A stretch of DNA of 64,000 nucleotides from Aplectana chamaeleonis (GCA_029168955.1 JAPDOI010000373.1:372001-436000); one strand, 5' to 3'. Shown: positions 12,401-22,135, counted from the stretch's first letter. Program-made: numbers and translations. The notes: generated by a model not told the origin, from the letters alone.

Positions 12401-15400
12401 ATCTCCAGAAGAGCAGCGGAAGCGGAAGATGACAACTTTGAAACTACAGCTTGACTATGTCCTGACGAGGAATATTCCAGTATCGGACATTCGAAGATCT
12501 AGAGCTGTGTGGGATGTCGCATTCGATTCGGATCACCGTCCTGTTCTGGTGAACTTCACTGCGAGGATTTATAAGAGGAAGCGAGGGGTCAGCCTCTCCA
12601 GAGGATTGACATGACAAGTCTGAGAGATGAAGAGTGCAGAAGGAATTTCCGACAACGCGTTTCTATTCACATCGGAGTACGGACTAAGAAGAAACTTTGC
12701 GACGCGGATTCTTTTGTCAAGTGCATCCAGGACGCTTCGGAAGAGGCACTCCCGGTTGTACAGCCTAAGAAGAAGTTCGCCTACGTCTCAGAAGAAACAA
12801 CATCTACCTACAACAGAGTATGTGCTCTCCGAACTGCAGGAAACTTCGTGGAGGAGAAGCGTCTGAGGAGGAAGTTGCGTCGGCAGCTTCAAAGTGACCG
12901 CGAACGAGAGTGGACGTGTAGAGCTAAGGAGTTCGAGAAGGCTTGGGAGGAGAAGAATCCGAAGAAAGCCTACACGTTGCTGCGACAGTATAGCGGGAAG
13001 ATGAAGAGATGTTCTCCTGTCTTGAACACTACCAATGGAGTTGCAGTTGGTGATGCGACGCTGCCAATATGGAAGGATTACTTCAGTTCACTACTGAATC
13101 GTCCAGCGCCATCAGTACCTGAGCTCCCGCATGTTCAGAGAGCACATTACGATGTCAGTGAGGAACCGCCGACTGAGTCTGAAGTTTTGGATTGTGTCCG
13201 GAAAATGAAGAATGGAAAGGCAGGTGGAGATGACAACATCACTGCTGAAATGCTGAAAGCTCTTCCTCCGTCTGGGATTCGTGAAATGACCAACACCATC
13301 CGTGCCATATGGATGAGCGAAAGGATACCCGATTCGTGGAGACATGCGATCATCGTACCTCTTCACAAGAAGCTATCCGTCACGGATCCTAAGAACTACA
13401 GAGGAATCTCTCTACTTCGTGTCATGTACAAGGTTTTAGAACGTATCATTCTCGAGCGACTTATCAAACATCGTGAAGGAACGACCAGAGATGAGCAAGC
13501 CGGTTTTCGACCTGGAAGATCGACCATCGACCAAGTGTTCGTCGTGAGAAGAGTAATTGAATCGTGGCAGCGGTTTTCGAAGCCATTACAGCTTGCTTTT
13601 TGGACTTTGAAGCCGCGTTCGACTCTCCTCATCGTGATCGATTGCTCAATGCTCTGCGAGCAGATGGAGTCCCGGAAAAGTATGTTCGGTTAATCGAGGA
13701 CATGAACAAAGGAACAACAGCAGCAGTTCGTACACCTGTCGGATTTACGTGAGCTTTCGAGGTGAAAACAGGAGTAAGGCAAGGAGCCGTTGCAGGACCT
13801 TTCTTTTCAACTTCGCCGTTGATGACATCATGCGTAGAGTTGCAGAACAGTTTCCTGCGGATGTGATCCTAACACCATCAGGACGCTCCCTTGTCGACCT
13901 GGAGTACGCCGACGACATTGTGTTATTCGCTGAAAACAACGCAAAACTGCAAAGGATTGTGAACCTCGTTTCGAAGTATGCCGCAGCCTATGGACTTCGT
14001 CTTCGTCCCGACAAATGCAAGCAGATGTGGGTCTCTCAGAGGCCTTCAACTGGAGTTTGTGTGGACGGACAACGTATCGAACTGGTGGACGATTTCTGTT
14101 ATTAGGGCTGTTTGCTGAAGAACGATGGTAGTTATGCATCGGATATTCGACAACGATGTGCGAAAGCTACGTCTGCATTCAATTCTCTAACCAAGTGTTT
14201 GTGGTCTACCACCATCGCGAAGGAAGTCAAGTTGCGCGTCTACCTATCCGCTATTCGCCCTATCATGATGTACGGATCGGAGACGTGGGCAGCACCGAAA
14301 ACGCAGATTGAAAGGTTGGATTGCACGGAGAGGAAGCTTTTTAGGCGTTTGCTTGGATATTTCTGGCCGCGTGTATGCCATAACGAAGACCTTTACAAGG
14401 AAATCGACGCAGTACATCAACGCTTGACACGAGGGAGGTGCCAGCATCTCCTAACGCCATCTCAAGCAGCAATGGAAAGTCGACTTCGACTGCTCGGGCA
14501 TATACTAAGAAGAACGCCGGATCGTCTCGTACAACACGCTTTAAAAATGCTTCCAAATCCTGTCTGGAAACGGCCACCTGGGCGTAGGGGAAAGTTCTGG
14601 ACGGATGTGGTTAAAGAGGATTTAAAGTCACTCGGCATCGAAAGACAGTTCAGGCGCGATGTTTCGTTTCGCAGGAAATGGAATAGTGACAGCTGGATGG
14701 AATGTGTTCAAATTGTGGCTGAAGACCGTGAAAAATGGACACGGCTGACTACTAGGACGGCACACCTCGGTGAAGATGCGGAATGACCGCGTCAGGCGAA
14801 AGCCAACCGATTAAGTCAAAAAGTAAGTCAAGATATCCGTATTTAAAGGCTCATCGAGACTCGCCTGAACCCGTCGCGAGAAAACGCTACAAAACCACTG
14901 CTAAAACGTGCCTTTTCAATATTTCGATAGAAACGGACAGCGTCAGACAACCAAAAAAAATCTTTTGTGTATATACATGACCAAGTGTGGGGGGGGGGAA
15001 TCGATTCGCATACGTTAGCGCATGTAAAGTATCCGAATTCGAATCCACAAATCAGTTACGAAGTGGTCGTTCTCTGAATCAAAAAAAGTCGCTTTCCAGG
15101 CATTCGTGAGAGCTGACTGATCGGCTGAGCCACATCCGGTCAAATCAAATTCGTCAGAGCTGACTGATCGGCTGAGCCACATCCGGTCAATGCGCGCCAG
15201 AAACGTAGAAAGTGTGGTGAAGAAAATGCGTTCCAAGACTTCGTCTGCATCCGTCCGTAGCCCACCCAGTCGATATTGACCTCTTGCCCATAAAAACACG
15301 ACCGAAGAGATTACACCCACTGCGTTTGGCAAGCTGTTATGTGATCAATTAATGAACAATGGGTGTTGGGTTGCCACAGCATTGGGAAGACTGGCGATCG

Positions 15401-18400
15401 GGAGAACAAGGGAAGGCCTGCTGGCCGGAGGTCCCTTCCGCCTCCCCTCGATTTGGGGGAAGTTGCCCAGTTGTTTCTAGGGAGGTTCCGTCGTCGTACT
15501 CGGGAACATCCCCACCAATGTCTGAGTGTGATAACGGCCAAATCAGGTCTATTGTCCTCGGAAACTTCCCCACAAATATCTGAGCAATGAACTGAAGCAA
15601 CAACTCTAGCTTTTAAAAAATAGTGTTCGTGATCACGACCCGGGCAGGGCGAGCGCTTTGTGGTCGTGAAAGCTTGAGAGTCGTTTGGTACACAAACACT
15701 TATCTCAGATGTCGTATTCACCGAAGAGTATATAAACATTCATTGACTGGTGGTACCACCAATTAGAATGTGGAGAACAGTCAAAATTTTGCATAATGGA
15801 GGCTTGGCATTGAATCAGACGAGGAAGATGAATGATAGAAAGTGGGCAATATTGAAACACACTTGTTGACACGTTGCGCTGTCTCGAAGAATATAGAATA
15901 GTGAAGGTCCTAAAACGAACTGTGTTGCTGTTGACTGGCTATGGCACAGGATTGCTTTTATGATTGCCCAGAGAGACATCATTGGTCTCTGCTCAAGCTA
16001 GGATTTTATAGAGGAGACAAATTGCAGAAATTTTTACTCGACGGGTTACGACATCCAAGAAAAATCCTGGACAGCGTCAAACAGCCAGATGTTGCAAACA
16101 GCTCCAGTCATTGGAAGAAGCTAAAAGGCTCTTAACCGAGTTGGAATTTCGGGCCCATGGGCATTGTCAGGCAGACCGTTGTCCAGGACCTCGACGAAGC
16201 TACTCCCTCCCCCCCTTGGAGATCAAAATTTTTTAAATAATGTTCAAAACTTTTGCGTCCCCCTCAGGTTTTGCAATTTTTTAAAGTTTTTGTGATCAAA
16301 AGTTTCAAAAAAAGTATATTCCAACCTGAATTTTCGAAAAAAAACAATTACTGCATTTCCTATTAGCCTGAGTAGCCTCGGAGAGTGTAGTTTTGACTTG
16401 CCCTTGAGCAACAACATCTGTCGTGAGAAAGAAGTAATTAAAATTGTGACACAGATCGTATCACAATTTCATGATGGCATAACGATGAAGAAAAATGTGG
16501 GTAAATTGAAGCAGAGAAAAAAAACGCTGGATACTTGTTCCTTGCTTACATCAAGTTCTGTCCTAATCTTGATCGTGTAGTAAGCTAACAAAAGGTCAGG
16601 AATGATTCAAAAATGGCGCAATAATCGAGCTTGAGCTGATAGGATTTTTGGCAGTAGAGGAAATCACGCTGAGGATGTAGAACGTTTCTTAACTTTCCAT
16701 GAATTCCAACCTCGGAATGGGCAAAACTCTGGCGTATGCCGAGCATTATTCGGGGACGTTTTGGACTCTCTATAACAGCTCTTCATTCATAAAGCTTCAC
16801 GACACCTGGGTGCAAACCAAGTTGGATTGGGTCACTCAGGATACGAGGGAAGAATGAATGATACACTATCAAAAATCGACGCATTTTGATGGATCAAATA
16901 GCAGATATCGGCAGAAGTTTTCATTTTGACGGATAAGAAACCTCCAACTAGGTTTGCATCGAGACCTCAGGGTGGGTGGAACCCTTTTGTGGGTGCGCAA
17001 ATCTTCACAGGTTCGAAAAAGTTCGATTCCCATTTAGTACTGCTCAACCAGAAGGGGTGCTGGCGCGGGTTGGAGAAGGGGCGTCACCGGCGGTGCTTTT
17101 GCGGGCACTGTACTCCGCAACAGTGCCCGCCAAACCACCGCCGGTGGCAGACGCGGTTTGGCATTGGAGCGCGATATTTTTCGACGGCTCGCCGCGGTGG
17201 TTAATTAAACCCCTTGCTCTGGAGTGCTCCACACTGAGCAGTTCCCGAACGACATCGTGGTAGTTAGTAGACGATAGGCCAAGGATGAACATTTTACCTT
17301 CAGGATCTTAGGATCGCCTTTATAAAAAAAATTAGCGTTGTCCAATTTCGGCCAAAGGCGCGGTTTTGGACAACGGTAAAACGTGTTTTAGGCGATTTTC
17401 TACGTGATTTTAGGATGGTGGGAGGGGTGTTAGGTATAGTTTGTGGGGAATTTCATGAAGAATCTGAATCTTTTTTCAGAATTTTGAAAATCTGAAATTT
17501 TATGGGGGGGGACGTACGTTGTCCAATTTTCGAAGAGAAGAATCGAAGCGGTAATAGGCCTGATTAGTGAATGTAACTCGTCTGAAAATTTGTTTTTTAT
17601 CTGCGAAAAATTTGACTGCTGCCTAAAATATGTCTATCACATCGTTATGTAAAGGTACTCTCCTCACATGTGCTGTTGTGGTGCTGTACTATTGTTCTCT
17701 TTGATCTTTTTGTTGCTATTACAATATGTGAGACAACCACGTCCGAACCCCTCGTTCCACGACCTGTTTTCTTCACAGAAAGAGAAACGCAACTGAAAAC
17801 ACCCCCGATTTTTTGAAGTTTTGGCCCGAAGTTTTTACGTCCCCCTCCCCCTAAAAAAATCTAAATTTCGAAAATTTTTACGTCCCCCCTGTTGTCCAGC
17901 TGGACAACGCCCGCCTGACCCTAGCCATGGGTGTAATTACGGTGGAACCAAGGAAGACCCAAAAAGTGCGTTTGGCAGAAAATTGAAACTGAGGAATTCT
18001 TCAGATTATATTGGATATTGTAAGATATTCTGTGGGAACTGAGCAGATAATTTGGAGTACGTAGGCACAACCTACCCACCTTTTATTACAGCTTCTGTGG
18101 GGATCCCTCCAAATACACACAGCCTAGCACACAGATGTACCCAGATATTTTTGGGGAAGTTCCCGAGGACAATAGACCTCTCGTCTATTGTCTCTCGCTA
18201 ACTTCTCGGTAACCTTTTGAACCTTTTGTCAAAGGGGAATATTTTTGGCCCTATTCCTGCTTACGAAGAACAGAAAACTTGAAAACAGCGAGTTTCGGCA
18301 AGCTGACTTTTGATAAATCAATGACCAATGGGTGTTGGGTCGCGAAAGCTTGGGGAAGACTGGCGATGGGGAGAACAAGGGAGGACCTACTGGCCGGAGG

Positions 18401-20625
18401 TCCCTTCCGCCTCCCCTCGATTGGGGGCAAGTTTCCCAGTTGTTTCGAGGGAAGTTTTGCTGTCGTTCTCGGGAACTTCCCCACGAATATCCGAGTAGAC
18501 GATTGTCTACCCTGAAGACCTTTCACTTATCCGGCTGCGGCGAAGCCTCGTGACATCGATGATGTGGCTTTTGCATGTGAAAGTATTTGCTGTGATTCGT
18601 AAATATCGCATTATGTTTAGGTTTTCGCCAAACACGCCCGCAATGCGGACATCCTGCAGTTGTTGACCAAAGTGAACCGAAGAGTGTCAGAATGTTTCCA
18701 GACAAGTTGCTCATCCTCTTACAAACAGGTGCGCGCAATCAATACTCATTGGGAAAGTTCCTTATTCCATTTCTTCTTCATACTGATTTGATAATTTGTG
18801 GCGGAAGTGGAAGACTGAAAGGGTCTGGACGAATCCTCCTATTCTAGGTGATTTCCATCATTCCTGAATCACAAATATTCCAAAAAAACACGGCCATCCT
18901 TCTGACAGTAATATTTATGACCCTAGCTGGAAAAGGACATAAACATGAGAAAGTTGATGAAAAGATAACTTGAACAGATGATTTGGCCGAGGCATATGAG
19001 TTCGTCCGAGATCGCGTATTGCCTGCTGTTAGCATATTTCAGCAAATTACACAATCTAATTTTGGCTCCGCAATGGAGTGTATTGTACTCTGATAATAAG
19101 ATCTGAGTCGGGTATCCGCGACCATTGATTTTCGAGTTATTCAAAACCCGGGTATCGATTTTTTTAAAAATCGGATCCAATATATACTACCACTGTCATT
19201 TTTCCCATCCCATTTTCGGTGATGGAATGTTAGGGGCTTGAACGGAATTATGATCAGTGAAACTTTGGAGATCGAAGGTATTCCGGGTAATAGGAAGAAA
19301 GTCTACTGCCATAGATTCTCTCCCGTACAAATCATGAGCTATTTTTTTAACAAGATAAAGCCGCGATGCACCTTACCCCGTGCGCGAGGACATGGCTAGA
19401 GATTTATAAAGTGTTCATTCTGGTTTTCCTGTCTTCTTGTTTCGATCTCACAAGGGAACCACAATAAGTCATAGTAACCATTCCAAACGAAATGTATTTT
19501 TCTAGAACCATTTTCGGACGAAAAGTCCGAATATGCTCATTGCAGCTGCCTAGACCCACTCTGAAAGAAGTAATAGGCGTTTTTTCTCTGGTTTTCTTAC
19601 TTATTGTACCCTTTAAAAGCGCATTATTTGTACGAAAATCTGGAAACAGACCTCATAATCGTGTTCAGCGCCCAAAACTACCCCACTAAGCAAAGTTGGG
19701 GTGAAGGAGCATTTTCCAAACTTTCCGCAGACTAACAGCGTTGACACGGTGAGTATACGGTAGTTTGGTCAAAGTCTCAGATTTCTCTCCAAGTTTCTAT
19801 GTGGGGGTTATTTGGGGTGCTGAATACGAATTTGATGTCCATTTGTCGATTAGCGGAATATTGAGGTAGGTTTTGCCTCCTAAATTGCATGTTCCCTGCC
19901 GTAACCTACAGTAAACCTTAAAATTTGGGCAATCAAACCCCAGATTCGTGTTCAGCACCCCAGTTTACCCAAACATACATGTTTTTAGCAAAATCCGGAG
20001 AAATTTTTAAAAACACCCTTACAATTCCATGTGGGGTAGGTACCCTTACCTTGCCGCAAAGCTTTAAAAAACGCTCATAACTTTTTTCAGAATGCTTCTA
20101 GGCAGTTGCGATGTGCATATTCGCACTTTTCGTCCGAAAATGGCTCTAGAAAAGTACATTTCATTTGGAATGGTCACTATCTATGACTTATTGTGGTTCC
20201 TTGTCAGTCTTCTTGATTTGGCGAATGTCTGGTCGTGAAAAATTTCGCAGTATCGAATTCTGGATCGAAGGTCTTGTGAAGATGTAGGAGTGATTCACTT
20301 GGGTGGGATATACGTATAGTTCACACTTTGTACAAGTTTTTTTGGTATGCGACGGACGTACATAATTGGACAATTTTCTGCTTCGAAAGTGTTCAAAAAT
20401 ATTTCTCTTCTCCGATTTGTGTTGTCCTCAATAAGCCCCATTTTGTATGAACAACTATCATTCCGCAATTACTGTTCTGTTATACAAAGAGCATTTGCTT
20501 CCAGTGCAAGCGATTGTATGGCCGCTCGAAGTTATGAAAGTTCGTTGCAGATGCCAGAATTCCATTCCCGTCTTGTAAAGCAGTTTTACTTCTTTCCCGG
20601 AATCACCCGATCTTCATCAGTCTGA
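3240..20625 (+). CDS. ced-3: ced-3-type caspase gene (spliced; 5' exon not found)
   Basis: Initiator/executioner caspase that cleaves targets after aspartate and drives apoptosis in nematodes; in the known pathway the apoptosome protein CED-4 activates it through its CARD. Exons are 3240-3403, 3577-3647, 3704-4062, 4292-4397, 4538-4657, 6757-6866, 7988-8104, 18621-18728 and 20551-20625. They sum to 1230 nt (409 residues plus stop) and every junction is phase-compatible with GT..AG introns. In order: second half of a CARD (residues 1-54), Ser-containing linker, large subunit from about [14 protein letters not shown], catalytic His226 in LTHGE, catalytic Cys271 in IQACRG, an intersubunit linker with two Asp-Gly pairs (TDG, NDG) suitable for self-processing, small subunit with YVSWRNS, and a C terminus ending RSSSV. 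CED-3 is 503 residues, so roughly 50 N-terminal residues are missing and the linker is shorter. No inactivating lesion is seen. The 8105-18620 intron is full of transposons. Confidence 0.93.
3577..3647 (+). CDS. ced-3: ced-3 exon: short linker exon
   Basis: A 71-nt exon between TTTCCAG and GTGAGA. It was predicted because the CARD exon ends with two spare bases and the next exon needs one; 71 nt fixes the phase exactly. It encodes an acidic then Ser/Arg-containing stretch ([18 protein letters not shown]) like the low-complexity linker of CED-3. The support is splice sites, phase and composition, not a conserved domain. Confidence 0.7.
3704..4062 (+). CDS. ced-3: ced-3 exon: linker and start of the large subunit
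   Basis: Begins after TATATATGCAG and ends AAG before GTGAGG. After a variable linker it enters the caspase fold at [17 protein letters not shown], then [14 protein letters not shown] and [11 protein letters not shown], all close to CED-3. A 72-nt stretch inside it (3823-3894) starts GTAAGT and ends TTTTAAG, is in phase, and could be spliced out as an intron; both forms stay in frame. Confidence 0.9.
4292..4397 (+). CDS. ced-3: ced-3 exon with the catalytic histidine
   Basis: Flanked by TTATGTTCAG and GTGAGT. It carries VVLTHGE, in which the His (codon 4373-4375) is the general base of the Cys-His dyad; CED-3 has SHGE at this place. It ends with one spare base that the next exon completes. 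Confidence 0.92.
4538..4657 (+). CDS. ced-3: ced-3 exon with the catalytic cysteine
   Basis: Flanked by GCACTTCAG and GTGAGC. It encodes [12 protein letters not shown], with the nucleophilic Cys at codon 4648-4650, the signature pentapeptide of caspases. The reading frame is intact and one spare base carries into the exon at 6757. Confidence 0.94.
5045..5180. repeat. Dispersed repeat, copy 1
   Basis: Resembles 30595-30720 over about 120 bp, with shared blocks such as GAG(A/G)AGTTGAAC near the start and CTC.TTCATGCC or CTTATGCCGAAAACT-like blocks in the middle. The family is unknown. Confidence 0.5.
5336..5393. repeat. Short inverted repeat (hairpin)
   Basis: Arms GTCGGTGGCAGGTTGA and its complement TCAACCTGCCACCGAC sit about 20 bp apart and extend with imperfect pairing (GCCAAC / GTTGGC). 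Confidence 0.8.
5495..5590. repeat. Perfect 48-bp tandem duplication
   Basis: Two identical 48-bp units, 5495-5542 and 5543-5590, each starting TCTCAGTCGTCGCAATC and ending AAGCTCTCTTCG. The absence of mismatches points to a recent duplication inside the intron. Confidence 0.95.
6757..6866 (+). CDS. ced-3: ced-3 exon: intersubunit linker and start of the small subunit
   Basis: Begins after CAACTTTCAG and ends GAT before GTATGT. The first codon is completed by the G left from the cysteine exon, giving QACRG followed by DRRDTGV, which matches the CED-3 continuation. TDG and NDG supply candidate Asp cleavage sites, and [11 protein letters not shown] corresponds to the small-subunit start (CVRPQV in CED-3). 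Confidence 0.9.
7287..7334. repeat. Short hairpin
   Basis: CAGGTTCGATGCGTTG pairs perfectly with CAACGCATCGAACCTG across a short loop. Confidence 0.85.
7349..7613. mobile_element. Foldback (MITE-like) element
   Basis: About 265 bp that reads as two imperfect inverted arms of 110-120 bp. GGTCCGCAAAGTGCACGC near 7377 pairs with GCGTGCACTTTGCGGAC near 7562, and the centre carries TTGCCTTTTTT...AAAAAAGGCAA. It has no coding capacity. The short ORFs here are products of the palindrome. Confidence 0.75.
7988..8104 (+). CDS. ced-3: ced-3 exon: small subunit with the substrate-pocket motif
   Basis: Begins after ACCTTCCAG and ends TGTGAG before GTAAAA; 39 codons in phase 0. It encodes [20 protein letters not shown] and SWFVQAICE, nearly the CED-3 small-subunit core. 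The Ser-Trp-Arg segment lines the substrate pocket in caspases. An alternative upstream acceptor (ATAACAG) would break phase. Confidence 0.93.
8267..8698. mobile_element. Long foldback MITE (AAAGGCAGCATACACGCTC family), copy 1
   Basis: Begins AAAGGCAGCATACACGCTC and ends with the reverse complement of that sequence. The interior is also paired (for example CCATTCCCACCTTCG near 8441 with CGAAGGTGGGAATG near 8504), so nearly the whole 432 bp folds back. The same terminus is found at 62733-63367. Confidence 0.8.
9008..9177. repeat. Perfect 45-bp inverted repeat
   Basis: The arm at 9008-9052 (starts TGAAATGTTTATTATC) is perfectly complementary to 9133-9177, with an 80-bp spacer rich in TTGACGAA and TCGAC motifs. 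It could be a young foldback or an inverted duplication of host sequence; no terminal target duplication was identified. Confidence 0.9.
9247..10844 (-). mobile_element. Tc3-like Tc1/mariner transposon, inactive
   Basis: About 1.6 kb flanked by TA (9245-9246 and 10845-10846). The terminal inverted repeats share GCGTTTCAAAATTATAAAGG and begin CAGT on the left and CGAT on the right. Each end has a second copy of this motif about 180 bp inward (9425-9449 and 10641-10665), the arrangement I recall for transposase-binding sites of Tc3. One transposase gene lies inside on the - strand. It sits in the large ced-3 intron, antisense to ced-3. Confidence 0.92.
9467..10554 (-). pseudogene. Tc3-like transposase (DD34E), broken
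   Basis: Transposase that would cut and paste the surrounding element. The likely start ATG is at 10552-10554, but an in-frame TAA (10519-10521) follows after 11 codons. Next come a helix-turn-helix region ([19 protein letters not shown]) and a second one with [15 protein letters not shown] change of frame near 10,070 leads to the catalytic domain: first Asp in [13 protein letters not shown], second in [11 protein letters not shown], Glu in [12 protein letters not shown], with 34 residues between the last two. All catalytic residues survive; the nonsense codon and frameshift inactivate it. A GTAAGT near the frame change could suggest an intron, but I found no AG acceptor before the first Asp. 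Confidence 0.88.
10852..10983. mobile_element. GC-rich foldback next to the Tc3-like element
   Basis: GGCCGAATAGAGTC at the left pairs with GAAACTCTATTTGGCC at the right, and CGCTCAAAGGCGCGGCAGC pairs with GCTGCCGCGCCTTTCAGCG. It begins 6 bp beyond the TA of the Tc3-like element. Related GC-rich palindromes occur at 31671-31990. Confidence 0.75.
11767..14830 (+). pseudogene. RTE-type non-LTR retrotransposon, nearly full-length ORF, decayed
   Basis: Encodes an apurinic-like endonuclease followed by reverse transcriptase, the RTE layout. Endonuclease motifs seen in order: LNCRSL, LQETRL, SAHAP, NANAKMG, SDHRPV. RT motifs: [48 protein letters not shown] and YADDIVLF, then the C-terminal RLLGHILRR region. 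The frame changes near 12,215, 12,600, 13,590 and 13,750, and stops fall at 13,750 and 14,103-14,105 (the latter in [13 protein letters not shown]). The ORF ends at 14,786; a short AAGTCAAAAAGTAAGTCAAG-like tail follows at about 14,813. The element is in the same orientation as ced-3, inside its large intron. Confidence 0.9.
15109..15188. repeat. Short tandem duplication
   Basis: A 35-bp block starting AGAGCTGACTGATCGGCTG and ending ATCCGGTCAA occurs twice, at 15109-15143 and 15154-15188, separated by 10 bp. Confidence 0.9.
15345..15600. repeat. Dispersed repeat, copy 1 (partner 18318-18510)
   Basis: Begins CAATGGGTGTTGGGT and includes GGAGGTCCCTTCCGCCTCCC. It matches 18318-18510 over about 190 bp in direct orientation. 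Both copies carry GGGAAGTT/AACTTCCC pairs, so the unit is partly palindromic. Function unknown. Confidence 0.75.
17062..17160. repeat. GC-rich hairpin
   Basis: CACCGGCGGTG and GCGGGCACTGT in the left arm pair with ACAGTGCCCGC and CACCGCCGGTG in the right arm. Confidence 0.75.
18318..18510. repeat. Dispersed repeat, copy 2 (partner 15345-15600)
   Basis: Same unit as at 15345, in direct orientation and about 3 kb downstream. It ends just before the ced-3 exon at 18621. Short ORFs on both strands here recur between the copies only because the DNA is repeated. Confidence 0.75.
18621..18728 (+). CDS. ced-3: ced-3 exon: small subunit, C-terminal helix region
   Basis: Begins after TTATGTTTAG and ends AAACAG before GTGCGC; 36 codons in phase 0. 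[19 protein letters not shown] and [10 protein letters not shown] align with the CED-3 segment VFSTHAKDMDVVELLTEVN and following. This fixes the far side of the 10.5-kb intron. Confidence 0.92.
18729..20550 (+). other. Last ced-3 intron, 1.8 kb
   Basis: Contains a large foldback (19450-20214). I recognise nothing in 18729-19449 or 20215-20550. Confidence 0.75.
19450..20214. mobile_element. Foldback element with internal GTGCTGAACACGAAT-type repeats, copy 1
   Basis: Outer arms of about 150 bp begin CAAGGGAACCACAATAAGTC and end with its complement near 20211; inside the arms are TTTTCGGACGAAAAGTCCGA and its partner. The centre holds several degenerate units of roughly 100 bp centred on GGTGCTGAA.ACGAAT and its complement ATTCGTGTTCAGCACCCC. 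A second copy is at 51950-53034. It is non-coding and MITE-like. Confidence 0.8.
20551..20625 (+). CDS. ced-3: Last ced-3 exon and stop codon
   Basis: Begins after TTCGTTGCAG and encodes 24 residues ending in [20 protein letters not shown] closely matches the CED-3 C terminus MPEMTSRLLKKFYFWPE. I see no clear AATAAA signal just downstream. Confidence 0.93.
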   Translation: MPEFHSRLVKQFYFFPGITRSSSV

Positions 20626-20746
20626 ATGCGTCCGTTTCTTCGCAGATCTCATCCTTCATCTTCCGATCTGCTTCGGATCGTAGCTGTTGGTCAACCGGAG
20701 TCAGCGAGTTCTCCTGTACTTGGTGCCTTCGTGTTTCATTGTTCAT
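20603..20746 (-). CDS. Possible small protein antisense to the ced-3 3' end
   Basis: A 47-codon - strand ORF from ATG (20744-20746) to TGA (20603-20605). The product is strongly charged and hydrophilic (SLTPVDQQLRSEADRKMKDE, then [14 protein letters not shown]), unlike the low-complexity shadow ORFs around it. It overlaps the last 23 bases of ced-3 tail to tail. The last codons read ATCGGGTGATT, so a donor at G|GTGATT is also possible and this could be a first exon. I do not recognise the family. Confidence 0.35.
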   Translation of the reverse strand: MNNETRRHQVQENSLTPVDQQLRSEADRKMKDEICEETDAFRLMKIG

Positions 20747-21009
20747 TGTTGTTTTAAAGTAGGACAATTTGATTTAACTTTGCCACTCACTGTTGCTTTG
20801 TTTTCAGTGCATCATGAACTGAAGACCTTTATTTCATGTTGTTAGCACGTTAAGAGCAAGTTACGAATCGGCTTCGCTACGTACCTTGCACTCTGAAATC
20901 TACCTTCTGCATGAAAGAAACATATGCGATGGATTTCTCAGCGAACCCGCTGCCAAATTTGAAACGATTGGTCTGGGATACGACTCAACCGATCGAGCGA
21001 GAGCGGCCG

Positions 21010-21187
21010 TTTATACTCTGTCCCAAAAAAGTTTGCTAGCGGAGAGTCCTCAAAGAAGCCTTCTTCAACTCTGACGTTTTTAGATGGTGGTAAGACGTCT
21101 TACGTAATTCAAAAATGTCAGAGACGCAGAGTCAGCCCTGCTTCTTTGGACTCTCCTCTTGCCAACTCGTTTGGGACAGAGTATATA
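21010..21187. mobile_element. Foldback MITE
   Basis: TATACTCTGTCCCAAA at the left pairs with TTTGGGACAGAGTATA at the right, and GGAGAGTCCTCAAAGAAGC with GCTTCTTTGGACTCTCC. About 180 bp and non-coding. Confidence 0.8.
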
Positions 21188-22116
21188 ACCGACAGTTTTC
21201 TCTGGATCTGCTTCTTCTCAGGCGTCTGCCGCTAGTTCAACTATTGTGGTTGAGAAAGTCTTGAACGCATCGTACGTGTAGAAAACCATATTCTGTTTTC
21301 AATATGTTCAGCGTTGGATGTACCTCAAAAATGAATATGAGAGGCCAATGTGCCCTCAAATACCTCGGTGTGCAAAGAGAAATCGAATCTGAAGTTCCCA
21401 CTAGGTACTCTTTGATTCGCGCCAAAACAGTTCGTTAACTGCTGCATTTGATCGCCAGCAATTAATTTCTTCTTGGAATTTTATGGGAGAAAAGTTGTCA
21501 CTGATGACCAGTAAAGGACCGGCCTTTCTATAGAATGCCTCTAATTGCGCCTTTTGTATGATGGAATTTTCAAGGAACACTGATTTTGTCTACATTTTCG
21601 GGCACGATGCGCATCCACGCAATAAAAAGGATTTTTGTCGTTTCTTCAACAAAGTTAAATATTCATTGTACATATAGGCTATATACATAGAAAGCTACGT
21701 TCTCTTTTGGTCCCTTTGCGTGCGGTTGCGGAGCGGAGGTTAGAGACAGCGAGAAAGCGGGGCAGACGGAGGCTGCAGCATCGCGCGCGCTGCACGCGCC
21801 ATAATTTATGGAAATTTCAATTTTTTTACAGACATTTGCTGAATGACCCGTTCTAAAAGGAACCTATATTATGGTGAGACAAGAGGCATCCTGAAGTTCT
21901 ACAATACGGATTCATTCTTAACAAGAATTCCGGTTTTGAGACCTGCTGGATTGATTGGCCGTTGAGCGCGCGGTTGGTTGCTGAGATTAGCAGTTGGGCG
22001 CGCGGTCTCTTAAGTTTGAAACATGTCGCTGTAACCATCAGCCGTGATCGAGCGGCGCAGAACTGTGCCGCAGACCTCAGGCTCCCATAAAGTTTGCTCC
22101 TCAATGCACTGTGGTT

Positions 22117-22135
22117 TGACCCCCCCCCCCCCCCC
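22117..22135. repeat. Poly-C tract
   Basis: An uninterrupted run of 17 or more C residues, a likely site of assembly or length error. Confidence 0.9.

Larger units (their letters stand above)
8105..18620 (+). other. ced-3 intron of about 10.5 kb, transposon-filled
   Basis: Separates the SWRNS exon from the VFAKH exon. Listed separately: foldbacks at 8267, 9008 and 10852, a Tc3-like element (9247-10844), an RTE element (11767-14830), a duplicated repeat (15345 and 18318) and hairpins. The stretches 8699-9007, 10984-11766, 15600-17060 and 17170-18317 hold no gene I can recognise. Confidence 0.85.
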
